Positions 44,469-53,758 of a stretch of 64,000 nucleotides of DNA are shown here, one piece after another. The notes beneath the pieces are model-generated. The model searched no databases, was not told the origin of the DNA, and was given only the letters and a program-made list of their open reading frames with translations. This DNA is from Alphaproteobacteria bacterium (GTDB taxonomy: Bacteria > Pseudomonadota > Alphaproteobacteria > MPNO01 > UBA2964). Position 1 is the stretch's first letter; each line of letters opens with the position of its first letter. Location: the NCBI GenBank assembly GCA_012103315.1, contig WLWZ01000001.1, forward strand, positions 186,001 to 250,000, read 5' to 3'. The position numbers were made by a program, and so were the translations under genes.

Positions 44469-45947
44469 TCATAAATTAGGTCGGCAACGCCAATTCTTTC
44501 CGTCGAAAAGGCAGTCCATTGTATCACCATTTTTAGCGCGCCAGAGTTCACTAGAGGTCCCGCGCAGGTTTCCAGATTTAAAGTTAAATAGAGTGTTGTT
44601 GTCGTTTATTAGGATAGTTCGACGAGCACCTGCCCACCCATTTCTCAGATGGGTGATAGTGGTATCCTGCGTATTTCGAGTTTGGAACCATTTAGAAAAA
44701 TGGGTTGTTGGCTTGGTGTCCCCATCCTCAAAAACTGTAACATCCTTACGGCCCTTGCCGGCGAAGGAATCACCATCAATTTTGGCGTTTAGCGACCTCG
44801 CGCCTCGACCACGAAATATATAGGGAGTCTTTTCATAGGCATCCTGTCCGAGCCAAAGATTTCCCTGGCTGATAAAGGTTGCTCCGGGTTGAGTTGAACT
44901 CAGGCGTACACGCGGCATACGGGGGAGGGTATTTGTCCCAAACAGGTTGTTATCTAGAAGTAAGGGGCCCGGGTTTTGGACGTTGATCATTATCCCGTCA
45001 TCCGCCAGTTTCGCCGCTGTATAGCGAACACCTTGAATATGAATTGGCCAACGGGCGCCGGTTGGTCCTCCTGTCGTAAGCAATCGTGCTGAATCTTCAA
45101 AATTTCCATTGATAACTGAAATTAAGACGTTCGGAGAGCCTAGGAGAAAATCGGCAACTGTGTTTCCGCCACCACCGCCGCCGTACCATGAAAAGGAACC
45201 GTGCGTTGTACGGACACCGGCAAGACCAAAACTATATCCACTAAATGTACAGGAATAAAAACGATTGGTATGTGATTGGGAATGCTCAACTGAGTAGCCA
45301 TAACCATGATAGTTGCGGACTTGGCACCGCAGGAATTCATGAAAGTCATTATTGTTGTCGCCACCAGCACCCTCGGCGATCCGGAACCCATTCGTCAGGC
45401 CGCCTTTCTTTGTGCCGTTGATAACGATGCGCTGAAAATGGTTTTGTGACGGTACCCAAATTCTTTTTGCCCCATTTTCGGTTTGTATCCCGGTAAAGAG
45501 AGGCTTCCTGGGGCTCGACTCAATCCGAAAATCACTCATTACGACGTCACGAGCGTCTTGTAGAAGAAACATCGGAACATCTGGAGGGCCACTCCAGATG
45601 AATCGGGTTGCCCCGACGCTCACGCCAGTAAATTTTAGCCCTAAAACATTTTCGATATGTAGTGTTTTGGAAATCTTATAGGTCCCGGCGGGCACAAAAA
45701 CGCCACCGCCACGACTATTTAGAATAGCAGCATCAATGGCGCCCTGAACGGCCTTGGTATCGTCGGCACGACCATCGGCCATAGCGGTGAACGGCATTTG
45801 TCGTGGATTTGTGTGACCCAGAATGGGCTGTGGATGCGTCGCCGCTGGCCCCGAATACTGTGCCTCGGCCAATTGGGCGCCGCTGGCGACCGCGACAGGC
45901 GCCGCCATGAGGGCTTTCACAAACTCTCTTCGCTCCCAACTCAACAT
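44469..45947 (-). CDS. Tat-exported right-handed beta-helix protein (pectate lyase superfamily)
   Basis: A 492-residue exported protein. The N-terminus LSWERREFVKALMAAPVAVA has a twin-Arg pair (residues 6-7) and a hydrophobic stretch, a Tat-type signal. A Pectate_lyase_3-like beginning follows: MPFTAMADGRADDTKAVQGAIDAA and GGGVFVPAGTYKISKTLHIE. The centre is rich in Asn, Gly and Thr, as in parallel beta helices. A polysaccharide-acting or tailspike-like role fits the fold, but no catalytic site can be assigned. A terminator lies between it and the lipoprotein gene upstream. Confidence 0.78.
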   Translation of the reverse strand: MLSWERREFVKALMAAPVAVASGAQLAEAQYSGPAATHPQPILGHTNPRQMPFTAMADGRADDTKAVQGAIDAAILNSRGGGVFVPAGTYKISKTLHIENVLGLKFTGVSVGATRFIWSGPPDVPMFLLQDARDVVMSDFRIESSPRKPLFTGIQTENGAKRIWVPSQNHFQRIVINGTKKGGLTNGFRIAEGAGGDNNNDFHEFLRCQVRNYHGYGYSVEHSQSHTNRFYSCTFSGYSFGLAGVRTTHGSFSWYGGGGGGNTVADFLLGSPNVLISVINGNFEDSARLLTTGGPTGARWPIHIQGVRYTAAKLADDGIMINVQNPGPLLLDNNLFGTNTLPRMPRVRLSSTQPGATFISQGNLWLGQDAYEKTPYIFRGRGARSLNAKIDGDSFAGKGRKDVTVFEDGDTKPTTHFSKWFQTRNTQDTTITHLRNGWAGARRTILINDNNTLFNFKSGNLRGTSSELWRAKNGDTMDCLFDGKNWRCRPNL

Positions 45948-45962
45948 CGTACTACTCCAAAC

Positions 45963-46004
45963 AAAAAAGCCGAGAGCTACTTTATCGCTGGAGTAGCTTT
46001 CGGC
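45963..46004 (-). terminator. Rho-independent terminator after the lipoprotein gene
   Basis: Minus strand: GCCGAAAGCTACT pairs with AGTAGCTCTCGGC (one G-U pair) around a 10-base loop and is followed by six T. It lies 39 bases past the lipoprotein stop. Confidence 0.88.
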
Positions 46005-46042
46005 CTAATTGATTCTTTGTCGAGAATGTATTTTGACAAACC

Positions 46043-47227
46043 CTAGCGTACGTAAAGATGGACCTCGTTCGATTTAGCATCAGCGCTTGTGATCGCTGAC
46101 AAACGTACCCGTTGGAGGGGTAATCCCATCTCTGAGAGTGATCTCAGAACTGTTTCTGCATTCCGTTTCGATTTGTTAGAGGCGACGGTTACTTGCGCAG
46201 CGCTACCTTGTCCAGTTGCGACAGCGATCAGATCGAACCCTGCTTGCGGTCGCCGCTGAAGAACACGATTAACGGCTGTGTAAAGAGCTTGTTGATATGA
46301 CACGTTTGGCCGATCAAAACGGATGACGACAAGTGGTCGGCGGCCAGCCGTACTTGCCGCGCTAGAATTTCTAGATCCAGTTGCCGCGATCGGGGCAGCT
46401 GTTGCATATGCCCTATTTGCTAGGCTATTGCCCAGAGATTCACCGTTCTTGATGGCGAGTGAAAGGGCCGTAAGATTGCTGCGTTCGGCGGCGACATAGG
46501 CAGTCTGCCGATTAATATCTTCACTCAATTCGTTTAGAAGTCGATCAATCAGGACAACTGTCCGATTTACTTCGTCTTCGAGAATTGCGAGTTGACGGTG
46601 GTCCGCTTCAACTGCACCACTTAGCCCGTATGCCGCACGCGTAGTTTCAAGAAGGTAGGCAGACATCGTACTCGTGCCTGCTACCGCGTTCGCGAGCGAA
46701 TTCATTTGGGAAACATCGCGATCAATGCTGGAAAGCCCTGATTGCGCTATGTTCCACTGGTTGACCATGTAAGGATTACCCGGCGTCGTTCCCACTTGAA
46801 GGCGAGAGTTAATCGACGCAATCGCGCTATGATATGCAAGCGAATGTCGGCCGGTCTCACCTCGGATACCCTGCAGAGTACTGTTCTGTTGACGAATTTG
46901 TTGCCGCATACGCTGCAACTCACCGCGAAGTAAGTTAGTTTTTTGTCCGACGAACGTCCCGGTGGTTTGACCAGGCGTTACCGTTGGGGGGACAAAATTG
47001 GTCGTCCCCAGTGCTGGTGGAGCTGTAGCACCCACAACAGGCTGATTCCGCCTTTCTCCCTGTGAGGGAGCAATTGGGATCACCTTTCCGGCTTTTGAAG
47101 CCACTGTGGTAGCGGCGCTAGGGCTATCGCCTGTTAACGAGGGCCATAGTGAATCCATTGAAAATGAACAGGCCGACAGTGCGGCGGCTGAACAAATAAC
47201 TGTTAAGTGGGACAGTGCTCGGGCCAT
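46043..47227 (-). CDS. lipoprotein with coiled coil and C-terminal OmpA-like region
   Basis: A 394-residue lipoprotein of unknown function. The lipobox is LSAC (Cys20). A low-complexity Pro/Thr/Ala region (about 25-90) is followed by a helical coiled coil with Gln/Arg/Leu heptads (about 95-265, including LLRGELQRMRQQIRQQNSTL) and a C-terminal domain (about 295-394) with RPLVVIRFDRPNVSYQQALY and NAETVLRSLSEMGLPLQRVRLSAI. That last part looks like an OmpA-type fold but lacks the usual full signature. It probably spans periplasm and outer membrane. It has its own terminator and reads away from the tRNA. Confidence 0.72.
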   Translation of the reverse strand: MARALSHLTVICSAAALSACSFSMDSLWPSLTGDSPSAATTVASKAGKVIPIAPSQGERRNQPVVGATAPPALGTTNFVPPTVTPGQTTGTFVGQKTNLLRGELQRMRQQIRQQNSTLQGIRGETGRHSLAYHSAIASINSRLQVGTTPGNPYMVNQWNIAQSGLSSIDRDVSQMNSLANAVAGTSTMSAYLLETTRAAYGLSGAVEADHRQLAILEDEVNRTVVLIDRLLNELSEDINRQTAYVAAERSNLTALSLAIKNGESLGNSLANRAYATAAPIAATGSRNSSAASTAGRRPLVVIRFDRPNVSYQQALYTAVNRVLQRRPQAGFDLIAVATGQGSAAQVTVASNKSKRNAETVLRSLSEMGLPLQRVRLSAITSADAKSNEVHLYVR

Positions 47228-47477
47228 GTATCGGGCCTCACCCGTAGTGATAATTGAAAAATCCTAGACTTCTAATAAACGCGATGAATTGATTGTTGTA
47301 AATAGTGCCAACCCATTGATTCCCGCAGATATTACTCAATGGATTATGGCTTAACAAGCTGTATTGCAAAGAATTCTATGTGACGTCGTGGGAATGCTTG
47401 CCAATTCATGTCAATTTAAGTAACGTCCGCGCCTCTTCTCGGCATACTGGCTGGGATTTCGCCACTAAGCGAGTACT

Positions 47478-47554
47478 GCGCCCGTAGCTCAGCTGGATAG
47501 AGCACTAGACTACGAATCTAGGGGTCGGGAGTTCGAATCTTCCCGGGCGCGCCA
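47478..47554 (+). tRNA. tRNA-Arg (anticodon ACG)
   Basis: A 77-base tRNA with the acceptor stem GCGCCCG/CGGGCGC, D-loop AGCTGGATAG, anticodon stem CTAGA/TCTAG with loop CTACGAA (anticodon ACG), T-loop GTTCGAATC and encoded CCA end. The A34 would be edited to inosine by TadA to read CGN codons. It lies alone; the 250 bases upstream hold no gene. Confidence 0.97.
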
Positions 47555-47660
47555 TTTCTCTTCTCATTATAGCTGTGGAAGCCGCAATAATTCACTTAAT
47601 GACAAGTCGGGTAGCGAGAACTAGATTTTTGCTGACTTTTGGCTGTGGAAATTGTCCAAT

Positions 47661-48662
47661 ATGACCGACACCTCTGGCGTTCCAACCAGAGCATCCGCGA
47701 AACAAGCTGGATTTGCTATTGTTAAGGCAGCAATTTCCTTCGGGCTTCTCTATCTTTTATTCCAGACCTATGACATCGAAGCCGCCCTACGACGGGTTGC
47801 TGGCATCGAGTTAAGCGGATTTTTTATCGCTGTAGCTTTGCTGCTAATAGCGATTGTTTTCGCTGCCTGGCGCTGGCAGATAATCGTTCGGGCTCTTGGC
47901 GCAAGTCTACAGTTTAGAACGGTGTTTTCTCTGGTCTGGATTGGTATGTTTTTTAACCAGGCCTTGCCGTCAAATTTAGGTGGAGATGCGGTACGCATTT
48001 GGATCTTTTATCGGCAGGATGGCGTTTTAAAGCGTGCTATCGGGAGCGTTCTCCTCGACCGTGTGGCGGCCCTTGTCGGGCTCGCCTTACTTGCATTGCT
48101 AACGTTTCCACTAGCTGCGCAGTTCATAGATGATACGGCGATCCTTGCCATCCTTGCTTTTCTTGTGACCATAATTTTTGTCGGATTGCTCGCCCTTTTG
48201 TGGCTCGACCGTTTTATGGTGCTGTTTCGTCGGTTGTTACCGTCGCGTTTGTACCTGTCGATCACGTCGCTCGCGGAGGACTCTAGGATTGTCTTAGCGC
48301 CGCACCGTTTTGGGCCTCACGTTTTGGGACTTTCTATCGCCAACCAAATTCTCATGGTGTTAGTCATGTTTGCGCTCGCCAAGGGTCTATCCATTGATGT
48401 CGAATTATTGGCACTGTTGGTGTTGATTCCGCCGGTAATACTAGCTTCTTTGTTACCGATTTCATTTGCAGGTTGGGGCATACGTGAAGGGGCCATGATT
48501 GCAATGTTGGGAACTGTTAGCGTACCTCCTGAAAACGCCCTTGTTCTATCCGTGGCATTCGGGTTTCTTACTCTAATAATGTCGTTGCCTGGGGCCTGCG
48601 TGTGGCTCTTGTCTGGAAATCGTAAATTGCCTAAAGACAATTCGGAACATACCGAGGGCTGA
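47661..48662 (+). CDS. flippase-like membrane protein (LPG synthase TM domain family)
   Basis: Polytopic inner-membrane protein, 333 residues from the ATG at 47661 (a TTG at 47652 is possible). It matches the UPF0104/lysylphosphatidylglycerol synthetase transmembrane family: AISFGLLYLLFQTYDI, FAAWRWQIIVRALGASL, LPSNLGGDAVRIWIFYR, GSVLLDRVAALVGLALL and the late LLPISFAGWGIREGAMIAML are the usual landmarks, spread over about eight helices. It lacks the catalytic domain of MprF, so a lipid-flipping or unknown transport role is likely. It follows the tRNA by about 100 bases. Confidence 0.88.
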   Translation: MTDTSGVPTRASAKQAGFAIVKAAISFGLLYLLFQTYDIEAALRRVAGIELSGFFIAVALLLIAIVFAAWRWQIIVRALGASLQFRTVFSLVWIGMFFNQALPSNLGGDAVRIWIFYRQDGVLKRAIGSVLLDRVAALVGLALLALLTFPLAAQFIDDTAILAILAFLVTIIFVGLLALLWLDRFMVLFRRLLPSRLYLSITSLAEDSRIVLAPHRFGPHVLGLSIANQILMVLVMFALAKGLSIDVELLALLVLIPPVILASLLPISFAGWGIREGAMIAMLGTVSVPPENALVLSVAFGFLTLIMSLPGACVWLLSGNRKLPKDNSEHTEG

Positions 48663-48723
48663 CCGGGAATTTGTGACAGATATCGTGCTTGTCGCATAGC
48701 GCGGTTATCGCAATTAAAGGAAC

Positions 48724-49137
48724 ATGATTTTGTCTGATGTCGATGAAGTTCTGTTTGCCAATGAGGTGTTTTATCGAGCTTTCGCAGATAGAGACCCCCA
48801 GGTGATGGAAGACCTGTGGTCCGACGTCGCTCCGGTGTGCTGTTTGCACCCAGGTTGGGGACCGATCTTTGATCGACAGGGTATTGTTACAAGCTGGGCC
48901 GCCATATTGACCAATCCCGAGTCACCAGAAATAAAGTGCCGAGATGCCAAAGTGTTGGTCTATGGAAATGTTGCCAGTGTTATCTGTTTTGAAGAGCTTC
49001 CCGGCGGCTCCTTGATCGCGACCAATATCTTTCATCGCGAAGGGAGCCTCTGGAAGATTGTGCATCATCAGGCAGGGCCAACGTCTGCGGCGCCAAGTGA
49101 CGAGGCGGCAGGAGATGCCGCCCGCCAGCTGCATTAA
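48724..49137 (+). CDS. SnoaL-like / NTF2-fold protein
   Basis: A 137-residue small cone-shaped NTF2-like protein, predicted from VFYRAFADRDPQVMEDLWSD, CLHPGWGPIFDRQGIVTSWAAIL and TNIFHREGSLWKIVHHQAGP. These match the SnoaL_3 group found in many alphaproteobacteria with no proven reaction. No signal peptide. It is in the same direction as the flippase-like gene (61 bases upstream) and converges with the CoxG-like gene. Confidence 0.85.
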   Translation: MILSDVDEVLFANEVFYRAFADRDPQVMEDLWSDVAPVCCLHPGWGPIFDRQGIVTSWAAILTNPESPEIKCRDAKVLVYGNVASVICFEELPGGSLIATNIFHREGSLWKIVHHQAGPTSAAPSDEAAGDAARQLH

Positions 49138-49149
49138 TTTTTACCCAGA

Positions 49150-49767
49150 TTAGGGTTCTTTTGCACCAAACAAGCGTTTGATTGCATTCCATATTACTTT
49201 TAATCCCATGCCGCCGACTTGAACTGGGGCAGCTGTGGGCGATGGTGAGTCCTGGACAGTTGCAGCCTCGCCAGATTTTGCGTTCGAGTGATCATTAGCA
49301 GCCGTGTCGGAGTCTGCGCCGATAACATCATTTTCTAGATTTTCGGCGAATTGCCCAATGATTTGCTGGGAAAGATCTTTCACCATGCCAACGCCGCGTC
49401 CGTACTGTGCAACCGCGCCCGAAAGCTGAAGGCTTGTATCGATGATAACCTTGGTACCGTTATCACATGGTTCCATGCGGAAGGCGACATTGGCGTGCGC
49501 TCCGCCACGGCCTTTGGCATCAGTACCTTGGGCTTTTAACTTTGCACTATGGTTCGCGGTATCAAGTTCTTCAAACGTGGTTTGACCGTTAAACGTTAGG
49601 GCGACAGGGCCCAGCTTGACGGAAATTTTGCCTTTGTACGTTTTGTCGTCGACCACTTCGGTCAATTCGGCACCAGGTACGCAAGGCGCGATACGTTCAA
49701 TATCCATCAGGATGTCCCATGCCTGATCAATAGGGACAGGAACCTCAAATTCGTTGTCGAACTCCAC
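49150..49767 (-). CDS. CoxG-like SRPBCC-fold protein
   Basis: Lipid- or quinone-binding-fold protein related to CO dehydrogenase subunit G, 205 residues. It begins at the GTG 49767 (AAGGA site) and reads MEFDNEFEVPVPIDQAWDIL. Downstream come ERIAPCVPGAELTEV, YKGKISVKLGPVALTFNG, AKLKAQGTDAKGRGGA and a YGRGVGMVKDLSQQIIGQFAENL helix. A Ser/Ala/Pro linker then leads to a C-terminal amphipathic helix (LKVIWNAIKRLFG), likely a membrane tether. In studied CoxG proteins this fold delivers electrons or quinones to a molybdenum hydroxylase. Here it lies about 1.5 kb from the CoxL-like gene, on the same strand, with egtB between. Longer starts in this frame are not family-like. Confidence 0.88.
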   Translation of the reverse strand: MEFDNEFEVPVPIDQAWDILMDIERIAPCVPGAELTEVVDDKTYKGKISVKLGPVALTFNGQTTFEELDTANHSAKLKAQGTDAKGRGGAHANVAFRMEPCDNGTKVIIDTSLQLSGAVAQYGRGVGMVKDLSQQIIGQFAENLENDVIGADSDTAANDHSNAKSGEAATVQDSPSPTAAPVQVGGMGLKVIWNAIKRLFGAKEP

Positions 49768-49937
49768 AGCTTTGTCCTTTCTTTGACCTATATCGAGAAT
49801 TCGTATTTCAACGATCTTATCCCATAGCTGCTCGCCGCCGTCCATCCGGCGATTTCGGTTATATAAACATGACCTTTCCGGATTGTGTGTGAACAGGTAA
49901 TTTTGTGAAAAGCAGGGTGCAGTAGCGAGACATTGGC

Positions 49938-51269
49938 ATGGCGGGTTTTCCAAAAATACAACAGGTTTCGACTAAATATCTTGAGCAAACTATTCGAGAT
50001 TCAGATGCGCGAACCATCGCGTTGATTGCGGGGCTTGACGATGAACAATTGATGGGGCCGAGACTCGGCATTGTAAATCCCATGCTGTGGGAAATAGGCC
50101 ATATAGCTTGGTTTCATGAAAAATTTATCTTACGGGATCGTGATCAGCGGCCACCGGTCTTGGAGAACACCGATGTACTTTATGATTCCATGGCTGTTGC
50201 ACATGCGACGCGCTGGGATCTCGATTTGCCGGATCTCGAAGCGACGATTAATTATCGCGAAACTATTCGCGACTTGATTATTGAGCGTCTCGGTTCAGAC
50301 GAGCTTGCCACAGTTGAGAATTCCTATTTTACGCAACTCACGGCCTTTCATGAAGATATGCATGATGAGGCATTTACGTACACGCGACAGACACATGGTT
50401 ATCCACCACCGCTCTTTGTCGAGGAGGTGCCAGTGGCGGTTGATGATGCAGGACCGTATCCCGGGGATGTAGATATTCCGGGTGGTATTCATATGCTCGG
50501 TTCGTCACCAAAAGCTCCTTACTTCATGGACAACGAGAAATGGGGTCAGGGCTACGAGGTCAAACCGTTCTCGATTTCTAAGGCCCCGGTAACAAATGCG
50601 GAGTTCCTGGCATTTGTCGATGCTGGCGGATACCAGAGAGAAGAGCTTTGGACCAAGGCGGGTTGGCAATGGCGCAATCACACAGCTGCTGAGCGTCCTG
50701 TCTATTGGCAAAAATTGGATGGCAACTGGCAGGTCAAATATTTTGATCAGTTTGAGGCACTGCGACCTGATGCGCCTGTTGTTCATATTAACTGGTTTGA
50801 GGCGCAGGCCTGGTGCAAATGGGCGGCGCGTCGTCTGCCTTGGGAAGGAGAGTGGGAGGTCGCAGCGTCCCGAGCGCCACAGCCCGACAGTGAGATTCTT
50901 AAAGGTCCTGAGACTCGCTATCCATGGGGCAATGAAAGCGCCGCCCGCAGACATGCTAATCTTGATGGGTATTACGGCAGACCGGTTGATGTGGGAGCAT
51001 TTCCTGAGGGCGATAGTGCTTATGGTTGCCGTCAGATGATCGGGAATGTTTGGGAATGGACTGAATCTGTCTTTGCCCCCTTCGAGGGATTTGTAGCTGA
51101 TCCATATACTGATTATTCACAGCCATGGTTCGATGGTCGACATGCTGTGTTACGCGGTGGGTCCTGGGCCACCCGCAATAGGATTGTCTGGAACACGTTC
51201 CGGAATTTTTATACTTGTGACCGGCGTGATGTTGTTGCTGGGTTCAGAACCTGTGCGCTTGAGATTTAG
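49938..51269 (+). CDS. egtB: EgtB-like iron-dependent sulfoxide synthase
   Basis: Non-haem iron enzyme of the EgtB/OvoA/SenA group, 443 residues. The N-terminal DinB-like four-helix domain carries the iron ligands H55 (EIGHIAWFH) and H138, H142 with E144 in FHEDMHDEAF (HX3HXE). The C-terminal FGE-sulfatase-like domain (about 175-443) contains PGGIHMLGSS, PVTNAEFLAFVDAGGY, RRLPWEGEWEVAA, MIGNVWEWTESVF and VLRGGSWATR. EgtB couples hercynine and gamma-Glu-Cys or Cys to a sulfoxide in ergothioneine synthesis. The EgtD methyltransferase that makes hercynine is not within this window, so a related substrate (for example in ovothiol- or selenoneine-type chemistry) cannot be excluded. Confidence 0.85.
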   Translation: MAGFPKIQQVSTKYLEQTIRDSDARTIALIAGLDDEQLMGPRLGIVNPMLWEIGHIAWFHEKFILRDRDQRPPVLENTDVLYDSMAVAHATRWDLDLPDLEATINYRETIRDLIIERLGSDELATVENSYFTQLTAFHEDMHDEAFTYTRQTHGYPPPLFVEEVPVAVDDAGPYPGDVDIPGGIHMLGSSPKAPYFMDNEKWGQGYEVKPFSISKAPVTNAEFLAFVDAGGYQREELWTKAGWQWRNHTAAERPVYWQKLDGNWQVKYFDQFEALRPDAPVVHINWFEAQAWCKWAARRLPWEGEWEVAASRAPQPDSEILKGPETRYPWGNESAARRHANLDGYYGRPVDVGAFPEGDSAYGCRQMIGNVWEWTESVFAPFEGFVADPYTDYSQPWFDGRHAVLRGGSWATRNRIVWNTFRNFYTCDRRDVVAGFRTCALEI

Positions 51270-51282
51270 CGAAGCAGCAAAG

Positions 51283-53616
51283 TTAGGCGGCAGTGTTTTC
51301 GCAGTTGTCTTGAATAAGTTTCCACAGCCTGTTTGCTGTCGCGGGCATTGGCACATCCTTAATGCCGTATGGCTTTAAGGCATCGATCAACGCGCTTTGA
51401 ACACAAGGGAGAGCGCCTACACATCCAGCTTCACCGGCTCCTTTAATTCCAAGCGGATTTGTTGGCGAGGGGATACCGGCTGTAACAACTTCAATCGAGC
51501 ACATATCGTCGGCTCGAGGCATGCAATAATCCAGGAACGATGCGGATAAAAGCTGTCCACTTTCAGGATCATAATTCAAGTCTTCGCAAATTGCCTGGCC
51601 GAGACCTTGACTGATGCCGCCATGAATTTGTCCCTTGAGCAGCAACGGATTGATGACCGTGCCGACATCGTCGACGACAACGTATGATATAAATTCTGTG
51701 GTGCCGGTATCAGGATCGATCTCGATCTTACAAAAATGACAACCATTGGGGAAGGTAGGTGCTTTGGGTTTAAAGGCCGCAAACGCCACGAGAGTGGGTT
51801 CAATATCGGGCGGTAAAACCATCAGCGCGTAGGCAGTTTGAGCGACCTCTTCAATGCGCACTGAACGATCCGTGCCGGCAACAGCAAAATTGCCATCGTC
51901 AAACGCGATATCAGTTTCAGCCGCCTCCAGCATATGGGCAGCGATTTTTTTACCATGCTCAATTATTCGATCACTCGCCATTTGTAGCGCCGCACCGCCG
52001 TTGCCGGCTGATCGCGAGCCAAAGGTGCCACGGCCATGGGCGACGATATCCGTATCGCCTTGGATCAATGTGACGTTGTTGAGCTCGACACCAAGCAATT
52101 CGTTGATTAGCTGTTTAAAGGTCACATCATGGCCTTGTCCCTGTGAAAGCGTGCCCATCAAGATGCTGCAATGACCGGAACCGTCGAAACGAATTTCTGC
52201 TGTCTCTTCGATGGGGGCGGCAGATTGTTCAATCCCAAACCCGACCCCTAGGCCGCGAAGTTTGCCCCGCTCGGCAGACAGGGCGCGCCGTATCTCGAAA
52301 CCCTCATAGTCAGCGAGCTTTACGGCTTTCTCCAAAACATCAGGGAAGTCACCGGAATCATAATTAAAGATCAGACCAGTTTGATAGGGCATGGCGTTCG
52401 CGGGGATTAGATTTCGACGCCGTAGTTCAACCCGGTCGATTCCCATTTCGATGGCGGCGGTATCTATGGCTTTTTCGATCGCCAAACTTGCTTCCGGACG
52501 ACCGGCGCCGCGATAGGGGCCAAGCCAGTTGGTGTTGGTAAATACCCCAGTAACCGCTGTGTATATTGCAGGTGTGGTGTAGACTCCCGCCAAACCCCCG
52601 AGATTATTGGTCGGTGCATGCGGCGTCATTGAGCCAAGATAGGCGCCCAAATTGGCAATCGTATCGACGCGGAAGGCGAGAAATTTTCCATCTTTATCCA
52701 ATGCCAGTTCCGCTGTGACGTCATTGTCGCGGGCGTGGTTGTCGGACATCAGGGACTCAGTTCTGTCTGCTGTCCATTTGACGGGCCGCTCCAAAAGCTT
52801 TGACGCCCACAAAACCAGAATTTGGTCGTGGTAAATGTCGCCTTTCATACCGAAAGCACCACCAACATCTCCTGAAATCACCCGGACTTTTGAGGGCGGT
52901 AAATTCATCACACTGGCGACATGATCTCTGATGCCATGGACACTCTGCGTGCTGGTGTGCAGGGTGTAGCGATGAAGTCTTTGGTCATAGTCGCCAATAG
53001 AGATGCGGGGCTCCATAGCATTCGCCGAGATTCGGTTAATGTGATAGTCGATTTTGGTGATGTGATCGGCATTTGCGAAGGCTGTCTCAACAGCATTTTT
53101 ATCGCCGAGTTCAAAGAAGAAACATTCATTATTGGGACATTCATCCCAAATCGCCGGGGCACCTGGCTTTACGGCATCCTTGCTCGCGGTGACAGCAGGT
53201 AGGATTTCATAATCGATATCGATAAGTTCCGCGGCGTCTTTCGCTTGCGCATAGCTGTCGGCAACGATGAACGCGACTTCGTCGCCAACCAGCCGAACAT
53301 GATCGCTAGAGAGAGCCGTGCGCGGTGCCGTAAACATTGGTGATCCGTCGCGCTTTTGGCGGGGCACGGCGACCGGGAATGGTGAAAATCCCGTGGTGTC
53401 CCAGTCCTCCCCGGTCAGAACAAGTTGTACTCCAAGCGCTGACTGGGCTGCGGAAGTATCGATTGAAAGGATCTTGGCGTTGGCATGCGGTGATCTAAGG
53501 AGGTAGCCATAGCATTGGTTGGCCAAAACAAAATCGTCGCCATACTGACCTCGACCTTGCAACAGTCTCGGGTCTTCTGTCCGCGGGACCGGTTGTCCAA
53601 TACCAAATTCGCCCAT
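51283..53616 (-). CDS. molybdopterin-binding large subunit, xanthine/CO dehydrogenase family (copy 1)
   Basis: Catalytic subunit of a molybdenum hydroxylase, 777 residues. It begins MGEFGIGQPVPRTEDPRLL, with domains as in CoxL: GDVGGAFGMKG (pterin contact), NWLGPYRGAGRPEAS, GQGHDVTFKQ, AHGRGTFGSRS and the catalytic Glu in IKGAGEAGCVGALP. The active-site loop reads PYRGAGR, not the AYxCSFR of true form I CO dehydrogenase, so CO is an unlikely substrate. The iron-sulfur and flavin subunit genes usually found beside it are absent here. A GGAG ribosome site precedes the ATG. Confidence 0.92.
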   Translation of the reverse strand: MGEFGIGQPVPRTEDPRLLQGRGQYGDDFVLANQCYGYLLRSPHANAKILSIDTSAAQSALGVQLVLTGEDWDTTGFSPFPVAVPRQKRDGSPMFTAPRTALSSDHVRLVGDEVAFIVADSYAQAKDAAELIDIDYEILPAVTASKDAVKPGAPAIWDECPNNECFFFELGDKNAVETAFANADHITKIDYHINRISANAMEPRISIGDYDQRLHRYTLHTSTQSVHGIRDHVASVMNLPPSKVRVISGDVGGAFGMKGDIYHDQILVLWASKLLERPVKWTADRTESLMSDNHARDNDVTAELALDKDGKFLAFRVDTIANLGAYLGSMTPHAPTNNLGGLAGVYTTPAIYTAVTGVFTNTNWLGPYRGAGRPEASLAIEKAIDTAAIEMGIDRVELRRRNLIPANAMPYQTGLIFNYDSGDFPDVLEKAVKLADYEGFEIRRALSAERGKLRGLGVGFGIEQSAAPIEETAEIRFDGSGHCSILMGTLSQGQGHDVTFKQLINELLGVELNNVTLIQGDTDIVAHGRGTFGSRSAGNGGAALQMASDRIIEHGKKIAAHMLEAAETDIAFDDGNFAVAGTDRSVRIEEVAQTAYALMVLPPDIEPTLVAFAAFKPKAPTFPNGCHFCKIEIDPDTGTTEFISYVVVDDVGTVINPLLLKGQIHGGISQGLGQAICEDLNYDPESGQLLSASFLDYCMPRADDMCSIEVVTAGIPSPTNPLGIKGAGEAGCVGALPCVQSALIDALKPYGIKDVPMPATANRLWKLIQDNCENTAA

Positions 53617-53706
53617 TATCTACTCCTGGAAATAAAGATTTCAGAAGGGACTGTATCTGTCTCGATTGCGCACTGCTACCCGGCACACGTAAATGCTGTA
53701 GGAATC

Positions 53707-53738
53707 AAAAAAGGGCGGCCCCGTAGGGCCGCCCTTTA
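53707..53738 (-). terminator. Rho-independent terminator of cytochrome c' copy A
   Basis: Perfect 12-bp inverted repeat AAAGGGCGGCCC / GGGCCGCCCTTT around a 4-base loop, with six consecutive T at the base on the minus strand. It lies 21 bases past the cytochrome stop. Confidence 0.9.
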
Positions 53739-53758
53739 TAGAAAGAGAAATTTGTAAA

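Noticed and set aside
47228-47477. Gene or small RNA upstream of the tRNA
   Set aside because: No convincing reading frame. A 7-bp inverted repeat (CCATTGA/TCAATGG near 47320-47343) has no T-run and no recognisable RNA family.
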